A stretch of 64,000 nt of DNA from Apodospora peruviana. Lineage: Eukaryota; Ascomycota; Sordariomycetes; Sordariales; Lasiosphaeriaceae. Location of the stretch: positions 372,001 through 436,000 of the forward strand of contig JAUEDM010000007.1 in assembly GCA_033439685.1 (NCBI GenBank). Reading direction: 5' to 3'. Numbering within the stretch: the first letter of the stretch is position 1; each line of letters begins with the position of its first letter. The position numbers were made by a program, and so were the translations under genes. The notes under the pieces were generated by a model. It saw nothing but the letters and a program-made list of their open reading frames with translations. It had not been told where the DNA came from and made no database searches. This document shows positions 56,601 through 64,000 of this stretch, one piece after another.

Positions 56601-57061
56601 TGATTTAAGAAGCCAAGTGGTTCTCCGGTATGGTCAGTTGATGGGGTGTCCCATGCCGTCGTGGAAGACGATATTGGAATTGAACACCCACATAATAGCA
56701 ATGAAGAAGCTCCTGGTAACCATGGGAACACTCGGAGACTTGTGTCGAATGCAGTCAATTCCTAGTGCACTTGTGGTCAGGCCACCAAACCTGGATGATC
56801 GCGAAGATGTCTCGATAACCTCAACCAACATTTTCCCTTGTCGTTGGTTGACAAAACCACTACCACAACCGTTGCAACCCCTATTTCCCACAATGTCATT
56901 GAACCTCAAAGTCCCGGTATGCTCCCCGTAATTGCACCGTCCCCCAGGATCCGTACCGATACCATTTTAACCCACCCCTTTAATAATGCTGACTGACCCA
57001 ATCCGTACCATAATCCCGCTGTATAAAACAAAGAAAAGACGGCAAAGAGACAAGGCGACTA
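53690..57061. other. Longest spacer in the window (3.4 kb), no recognisable gene
   Basis: The left part is the promoter of the DUF4203 gene. Open frames at 54366-54827 (minus), 54731-54952 (plus, MAIDGEEIEALFHP) and 55800-56126 (plus) have no signature, and flanking splice sites do not extend them. A poly-A tract lies at about 55430-55445. The right end is the 3' flank of the gene at 57062. A non-coding transcript cannot be excluded. Confidence 0.5.
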
Positions 57062-58807
57062 CTACCTACCACCAAACCCCCTATCACTAGATGCCACCCT
57101 CTTCCCATTTCCGCCCATCATCATAGCCGGGTCAACAATATTCGGCCGGTGCCTCATCTCCTCTCCACTTCCACTACTCCTATAACCCCCAGCTGCCCCA
57201 TTAAGCATATGTCCGGTGCCATTAGCAGAAGAATACCTTCTACCACCCCTTCTACCCTTCCCACCACCACCACTTCCTCTACTACCGAACCCAATAACCC
57301 TCGCAACAGCATTAAACGGCCACATGGCAGCGACGACAAGCGCCTGGAAAGGTATCAAAGCCGTGCGCATCACGCGATCAACCACCCAGACCAGCACGCT
57401 CCAGTCCGACTGACTATTCTTCGCAGCAGCCGCAGCCAGCGCGATGGCATCGTTCATCCGCGTCTCGATGGCCTTCATCCTCGACTCCGTCTGCGATGCG
57501 AACACCGTAGCCTTCTTCTCGTACCTCCTGACCGCGCGATTAAGCGCGTCAAGATCCGGCTGGAAGTGACTCCTGACCTCACGTACGATCTTTGACGTCT
57601 CTTGTACGCTGTTTTTCTGCTGTTTGACTGCCTCCGGCGCTGGTGTTCCCGTTGCACATGTCATATGATTTGCCGCGTGCGCCTCCAACTCCTCAAGTCG
57701 TTTGAGCACAGCCTGCATCATGTCCTCGGGGGTCACCAACTTAGGGCGATGTTCCACGATCCGCTTGAGGTGCAGCGTGCGTGCCATCGCGAGCTTCTGC
57801 ATCTGCGAGCAGGGGCGTAGCTCGGCGGCCAGCGTAAACAAAGTGAGATTAAAGTCCGACACAAGCCCTTCAGCGGGTCTGCTGAGCTGGCTGCGGATTG
57901 CGTGTAAGAAGCAGGCGCCGAGGAGGGGCGCCGCAAAGCACCAGAGCAGGGCAAAGATTTCGATGCGGTAGAGTTGGTTCAGTGACTTGCGCACCAATTC
58001 AGCTTGTTCGTCGTTCAGAGCTGTGGCGGGCGGAGTATCTGGTGGGAATTTCTGTTGCTGGTTTTCCTCTGGCACATCGTCTAGGGTGGCGCCGCCGGGC
58101 TTGCTCGGTGTTTTCGGTCCAGGCGACCTGAATTCGTCTTCTTCGCCACTGTCTACTTCCACAGCCATCTCCATAATGGTCTCCTCTCGTACACAGGTTT
58201 GTTGGGCTGAGCGATACCATGCCCTATAACAAACATGTAAGTAAGAACGAATATGCATCTCCACAAAGAACGAATGTACTCACCAAGGCCACGTGACGGT
58301 CCAGTTCAGGAAGATGGCGCCCAGGATGAGCAAAATAATATCCGTGACTACCGGGCTTCCGTTCTTAAACAGCGCCCCGGCGATCGCAGGCACCATAACT
58401 AACGCCAGTGGAAAAGACCACCAGCCGAAAACCTCGTCATCATGCTGCTGCGTTATGCCAGGGTTGATGATTTCGTGCTCGATGTTCCGCCTCGTCTCGC
58501 CTAGATTATAGTCGGAGAAAGTCGAGCTGCGGCGACGACGTGTCTCTTGGAAGGGAGAGTCGAGGTTGGGCGGCTGGGAGGGCGTCCATGACCGGCGTCT
58601 AGACTGCTGGTCGCCCTCGTTCACCGTTGCTGATCGACGGAGGGCGCGGAAGCCAGGCGGTGCGGCTGCGGTGGAGGCAGAGGTAGCATCGGTCGAAGTG
58701 GACGTCGAGTTTGCTGTCGTCTTGCCGACTGCTGGGGTGGCGGGGCTCGGGAAGGCATTGTCTCTAGATGTGGGAGAGATGGTGGTAGGGGAGTCCATCA
58801 AGGGCAT
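57062..58807 (-). CDS. Fungal multi-pass membrane protein of unknown function with coiled coil
   Basis: Two exons (58807-58284, 58223-57062) join in phase to 561 residues, starting at ATG 58807 (MPLMDSPTTISPTS); a GTG two codons upstream is not preferred. The N-terminal 130 residues are Ser/Thr/Arg-rich and disordered. Helices are WWSFPLALVMVPAIAGALF, VVTDIILLILGAIFLNW, IFALLWCFAAPLLGACFLHA and LIPFQALVVAAMWPFNAVA. A helical, charged segment between the last two (MMQAVLKRLEELEAHAANH, later TESRMKAIETRMNDAIALAA) can form a coiled coil. The C terminus is Gly/Arg/Ser-rich. I do not recognise the family; location in the ER or nuclear envelope is only a guess from the layout. The intron falls in TWPW|AWYRS with strong GTGAGT and TATAG sites. 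Confidence 0.8.
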
Positions 58808-61352
58808 GGCCACGGTGCCCTGATTGATACTGGTAGGTAACTAGATACGTATACAGCGTGGCTATACTGCATAGGCCGCGTTGTGGTGTCTCCTGGATGT
58901 CGAAGAGGACTGACAGCCAGCATTTCAGTTGGTCTTTTGGGATGAAAGGGAAAGGTGTTCAGTGTCTTGCAGGGATAGAACATCAGCTACAGTGACGTAA
59001 CCAAGTGCAGAGCTTGCAAAGCTTAAAGGCCCAGCATCGAGCAATAGAAGATTGCCTTCCCGGGATCAATCGGTAGGCGAGTCATTCTTCAACCTTGAAG
59101 ACTGGCAGGTTTGTCAGACACGTCGGGTTCCTGTCGAGTTGACGGTTCAGATGGCACGTGTGAGGAGGTTGAAGACGAAATGGAAAGTGGCAGCGAAACG
59201 GCAGTTGATGGCCGGGGGCAGCTGTGAGCTTGGAGCACTAACAGACCCCGCTCCGGGTGCGTGCTACCGGTGCTAACGCTTCCCCACGCAGCTAGCCCCC
59301 GGGTCGGCCATCTCCAAATACGGATACCATCCTGCCTCTTGTTGTGCTTTGGGATGAATTCAACCCTGATGAAAATAGATTTTCTACTATGCACGTATCA
59401 GATTCTATAAGCTGGATCATTGCAGCTAAATTGCTCGCGCCAAGATCCTTGCTGAAGCTGCAGTCAGAAAGAACACCCCCGGCTCGCTGGAGATGGGGAA
59501 TGCTGCACCTGCCAGGGCAAGAGCACTCTTGGGTCAGGCACGCGCAACTAGCGCCCCACTGCCCACCTATTCCCCTGGCTGTGGACTCGATCCACAGGGC
59601 ATTTCCGAGATGGCGTCAGGGGTGTTCTTTCTCTTCTTCAACTGTTCAGATTGATCTCACCTGACACCAGAGAAGATGAGGCTGAAGAACAAATTCGATA
59701 ATATAAAACCGTCGAACAACATATCAACAGTCCATTCAGATGAAATCCGGGAAACCGGCGCACAAAGAGAGAATTCTTCTAGAAGCCCTCCCGCTCTCGC
59801 CTCAGAACTTGGTTGGGTTCGACCGGCGAGTTGGGCCCTCGTGGCCGCCCCTGTCCAATATCGCCCCATTGATAAGATCATCCCCTCCATCATGCACCCT
59901 CTGCGCTCGCCGGTCAACGGGAACAGCGGCTGACTGATGGGTTTGGATGAGAAATTTGAATGCGATAATGACATCCCGTGGCCGTTCATGCTCTTTCACT
60001 TTAGCACAGACACCACTCAGACTGCCAGTTGCATGGCATGTTCCACATTGGGCCACAAGGATGATGAAAGGACTTGGTCGACCTGCCACCCGGGCACTCC
60101 GCGCCTTGGAAGACTAGAAAACTCGGTCGAACGTGCCCCGTGAGTGCTGGTGATGTCGGCCAATGGAGTCTTTTTTGTGCATGTCCATGCCGTCCCGTCG
60201 ACGTCGATGGGGGCTGACGATATCCATTTTCGCCGATCCACTCTGCGGATGGTGGTCTTGAGAAGAAGCTGGGATTCGCTTATTCCGTACCTGGCCGCTG
60301 GGTCCAGCATGGTGCCAACAACCCCCAACATGACCCCCTACCTTGATGAATTTTGATAAATGTCGTAATGGCACGGGCGAGAGCGAGGGATGGATGCCTT
60401 GCCTTGCCTTTATAAAAAAGGACCCAGCAGATTCCACCCTGCAGGGCTCAAACGAAAGAGCATTTCCATCCCAGAAATAAGCAATCTGCTGCCTCGGAAT
60501 CATTTTCAAATATTTGATAAGATCGGGTGATGACCATCAAGTTGATCTCTTCCCTCTCTTTTCCTCCTGCCAAAATTCCCCGAGACACATTACCTGCGGA
60601 ACGGACATTACCTTACGCCCAGGAAAGAGACACAGTTCGTCGCATCTTTGCGTTGCGTCATCACTGTCTCGTCGGCAGTACAAACGGAAAAAGGACAGGA
60701 ATCCCTGGCATTTCTGTTCAACAATGAGCTCTTGCTCCACGGCCTGATTTTGACGAGATCCGCCAGATAACGCACGACACACGACCCTACCTTCCCTGTT
60801 GGTTGCCATTTCTGCCGCATCTCCTTTCGTTCCTGACCGTTCCTGTCCGTACCTGCAGAGGAGTTGCAGGCCCGGCCAGTTGGCGGCAGTTGACCGAATG
60901 CACCTGTCGCTGGTCTCCACCAGCCCTTGCCATTTGCGGTTCCGGCACGTTTTGCTTCCACACTCAGGTCCCTACGACCCGTACTCCGTGGAGAGTGCAC
61001 ACAACTGGACCCTATCATTATCACGCCTGCATTCGACAATCGGCGGAAACAGAAAGTCGTCGCCCTCACACCATCCCTATCGGCGCTTTGCTGCTGCCTC
61101 CCCTTTGCTCCCGCACCTTCTGCATCGTCGGGGCCGCATCGAAGACCACGGCAAAAATTCAATCGTGCGGCGCAGGAACCAGCCGGGCCAATTGAGACGG
61201 CGCAGGTCACTTTTGCATTGCAAAAGGGACCTGACAATCTATCAGCGACTACGGAAAGGGGCATCGACACCGGACGCGGCCACCCGGGCCCAATCGAGAC
61301 CAAGACGGTATTTTAGTGTCAAGGAGGCCGTCTCGGCGGCCGCCATTGACAG
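58808..61352. other. Spacer of 2.5 kb upstream of erf4
   Basis: It lies between two divergent genes and must hold both promoters and the missing 5' exon of erf4. Overlapping frames at 60799-61422 and 60927-61316 are open because of base composition and lack domain signatures. No RNA gene or mobile element is recognised. Confidence 0.5.
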
Positions 61353-63015
61353 CTCGTCCCGACGGCTTCTCCCACGGCACCACCAGCCAACCCCTCGCGA
61401 CCGACCCAAGCGACCGCCGTAGATGCATCGTCTCGCATATCACCGCCGCCTGCAGCCAACCCACGCTTTCCCTCTCCATCTCAGCAGCCCTTCTACCCCG
61501 GCGCATCAATACCGACTGCCACGCCGACTCCACCATTGCCATTACCGCTTCCCGCCCCGGTGCCAGTGCCCGTCCCACGACCAGCCCAGGTAGCGCCCGG
61601 CCGCCGGCCGCGTAGAAGTAGTTCGCTGCGACGGGCGTACGCTAGCGTCCAGGAATCTTTTCTGCAATCCCCCTTTCGCACCCGCGGTGCCGCTGCTGCA
61701 GAAAACGCTGGCCCATTTCAACGACCGCTCCGACGGCTACCTGCCGCCCGGCTCTGGAACCCGACAAATTCGACCCCGAGAGGCCCAGCACCGTCAAGTT
61801 CGGCCGCCGCCGCCCGCAGGAGACGCCCGTCCACCCCGCCGCCCCCGGCTGTGCCGCTCAACCTGCCCACACTCGACGACCTAAGCGATTCCGTCAACCA
61901 CACCGGCCACGGCGCCGGCGACTATCCTTTGCTTACTCTTCCTGAGCAGCACCAAAGCCGACAATCCTTATCGAACCGTGCCAGCTTGCAGATCGAGCGC
62001 AGTGCTGGAAGCGAACAGCGCATCAGCCTTCCGCCATCTGTTCGCCACTCCTACGACGAAAAGGGTCGGAGCGTAACGCCTTCGCCGGTCGAGGGACCCG
62101 AAGCAGGCCCCTCCTTCTCTCGAGTTACAGCGGAGATACCAAAATCTCCCGTCGGACTCAGCTTTGAGCCTGTACCGGAGGGTAGGAGAATAGACAAGGG
62201 AAAAGACATAGAAATCATGGTTCCACACGCCAACCAGTCGGAAAATGACCGAGGCGGTTTTTCTCATGACCTGGAACGGGGCCCGGATGCCGTCAATCAG
62301 CGGTATTCGACCGCGTCCCGGATATCCGGCATCGGATCCGCCATCTCGTCGAGCGACTCCTCTATAATGGGAGACCCGGACCAGCAACCGGACGCCGGCG
62401 AGGAGTGGGGACCCCAGCATCCGTGCTACCCCCATCTAAACCCGCATGTGCCTGTGGACTCGCCGGAATATGTTAACACGCGCGTCATCCGTATCCGCCG
62501 GGATTGGTTACTGGAGGGTGACCTCGCGCCGACATTCTCGAATCTGTATCCCGAGATTTTGGATCCCGCGGGTGTGACGGAGCAGGAGTTTCGCCGGATC
62601 ATTGAGAAGCTCAACGGTGAGCTTGTGCCCATTTTTAGTCCATACAACTGGCGGAATATATTAGATGGCGTCATGGGTGTCGCGACGGGATGGCTATGGG
62701 AGGATTTTGGATTTACGGGCGTCAAGACGAGGTTGAAGAAACTGGAGAAGTGGATCGAGCAGTGGAATGCGGATATGGAGAAGCAGTTGGGACATGTCGA
62801 GGGTGTGGTCCCGCCGAGGATTATACCGCTCAGGCGGACTGGTTATATGACGGTATGTTTTCTCGTGGACCATATTGAGGTGTGTGACTGACAGAAAATA
62901 GCTCGACATCCAAATTCCTGATCCAGAAATCGCTCCTGCGCCGCCGAGTACACCCGGCGCGTCGAGGTCAGGGCCGATCATGCCGGTTGAACCGCCTGCG
63001 GTTGTGACTGCTTGA
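61353..63015 (+). CDS. erf4: Erf4-type subunit of Ras palmitoyltransferase (Golgin A7/ERF4 domain); 5' end unresolved
   Basis: Erf4 pairs with the DHHC enzyme Erf2 to palmitoylate Ras at the ER/Golgi (animal GOLGA7 with ZDHHC9). The domain spans HPHVPVDSPEYVNTRVIRIR, then RDWLLEGDLAPTFSNLYPE, FRRIIEKLNGELVPIFSPYN and MGVATGWLWEDFGFTG, ending with RLKKLEKWIEQWN. A C-terminal intron (62853-62901) joins YMT to LDIQIPDPEIAPAPPS. About 300 Pro/Ser/Ala-rich, disordered residues precede the domain. The reading frame is open from 61350 (after TGA at 61347-61349) with no in-frame ATG before residues that look coding. The listed start is the CAG acceptor at 61352, so a short upstream exon with the ATG is presumed. 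Family call strong, start weak. Confidence 0.85.
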
Positions 63016-64000
63016 TCGTAACCTGCTTGAAAACTTCCTTCTTTGTCTTTTTCACATCCCCTCTTGGTTTATCGACCCTTAAGCTCTGGGTACATAGCAC
63101 ACTTTTAATCGGCCAGGACTCGCCCTGACGACGATTCATGATGAACTCTCTTTCTTTCCCTTTTTTGGTTATAGTACATTATATATCTACATATTCACAT
63201 ACCCCCTTTCTTTTCGTCGCTGTTGTTGTATTTGCTTCAGGGCAGTTAGTTTGTATGGTACTTGTTCATTCTGGTGAGCATTTGAGCAAACGGCGTTTCT
63301 GTTTTCGCCTTCCTCTGGTGATGGCGGTCTTTTGTTGATACCGTTTTGTTTTTCTAATATGTTGTCGAGTGGGTACCTAAGCACATGTACCTACTGATTT
63401 AGGTAGATTAGAGGCACGTACGTGGTTGGATGGATGGCGTGGGGAAGAATGGATAGACTTTTGACTGGGTTTAAGTTGCCGCAACATGTTTTTGGTTGGT
63501 GAGAATCGTAACGGGATGTACAATACCCCCCTAGTCTGTTTGTAAGTGCGGTACTTCCAGTAGATGAGAGCATGGCTGAAAAGTTGATAGGTTTAAAGGA
63601 ATTAAAGACTCAGTTGGAAAAATACCGGCAAACGTTTAGAGCTACCTCGAGCGCAAGGAGAAACACAGGAAAACAAAGGCGACTGTTGTACTGTGGGGCG
63701 AAGTCCCCAGCTAACATACTTTCCAGTCCTGAACTGAAAGCCTCTGGGACTTGTGGGGGTGAGGGTTCGTATTGTGTGAATCATAGCCTCGATAGTTCGG
63801 TGTACCTCGATTAGGAAACCCAATTGAAAATTGACAAGCTAGGAGCTTGTGTTTATGGTTTATGGATGTGTCGCGGTGGGCTACTAGTTCCCAGCACCTA
63901 AGCATAACATAACCTCTAGCTTTTGTTGCGCTCTTCTATGGAGAAAAGGTCTCGTTTTCGAGCGATCAGGGTGGTGGTGGTGATGGAGGAAGGACCGCCT
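63016..64000. other. 3' flank of erf4 to the window end
   Basis: T/C-rich 3' flank (63130-63340), then a stretch with GGTACCTAAG/TAGGTAGATTAG-like motifs at 63370-63420. Short frames at 63572-63823 lack signatures. No gene is recognised. Confidence 0.5.

Noticed and set aside
1..64000. Intact transposon, CRISPR array, rRNA or secondary-metabolite cluster
   Set aside because: No transposase, reverse transcriptase, long terminal repeats, spaced direct repeats, rRNA sequence, or polyketide/peptide synthetase domains were seen. The single AMP-binding gene stands alone.

Overview
The window reads as nuclear DNA of a filamentous ascomycete (Pezizomycotina). Genes carry short GT-AG introns of roughly 50-110 bp with CTAAC/CTGAC-type branch points. 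Coding regions are GC-rich with C/G-ending codons. Both tRNA genes are of fungal type: an intron-containing tRNA-Thr and an A1:U72 initiator tRNA-Met. The gene content (GH1 beta-glucosidase, Snx41, DUF6536 and DUF4203 membrane proteins) and the TACCTAGGTA-like intergenic motifs suggest Sordariomycetes, possibly Sordariales/Chaetomiaceae. That placement is an inference.

Layout from left to right. 0-8 kb: the 3'-truncated end of a PIAS/Siz SUMO E3 ligase (minus), a 2.2-kb spacer with a 20-bp inverted repeat pair, a small DUF2423/LLP-type protein, and the GPI ethanolamine-phosphate transferase Las21/Gpi7. 8-14 kb: a divergent pair, the four-RRM ribosome-biogenesis factor Nop4 and the condensin HEAT subunit Ycg1/Cnd3. 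14-21 kb: a spacer with a possible decayed coding fragment, a fungal protein of unknown function, and a NIPA-type transporter. 21-27 kb: split tRNA-Thr(AGU), the PX sorting nexin Snx41, and the mRNA capping guanylyltransferase Ceg1. 27-36 kb: tRNA exportin Los1, FACT subunit Pob3 with a tandemly duplicated 3' end, and a GFA-fold protein. 36-44 kb: an intracellular GH1 beta-glucosidase with candidate carbon-repression sites upstream, an AMP-binding acyl-CoA synthetase with a PTS2-like N terminus, and initiator tRNA-Met. 44-64 kb: two divergent polytopic membrane proteins, a decayed open frame, a large DUF4203 membrane protein, another multi-pass membrane protein, and the Erf4 subunit of Ras palmitoyltransferase.

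This is mostly a housekeeping region. The genes act in RNA maturation and export (Nop4, Ceg1, Los1, two tRNAs), chromatin and chromosome structure (Siz, Ycg1, Pob3), membrane trafficking and lipid modification (Las21, Snx41, Erf4) and carbon metabolism (GH1, acyl-CoA synthetase). I see no operon-like system, secondary-metabolite cluster, intact transposon or CRISPR. The points that merit a second look are local: an in-frame Gln/Gly-Ser tail after the ceg1 stop, the duplicated pob3 end, a one-base phase break in snx41, the PTS2 on the acyl-CoA synthetase, loss of zinc-site cysteines in the GFA protein, and an Erf4 frame with no visible ATG.
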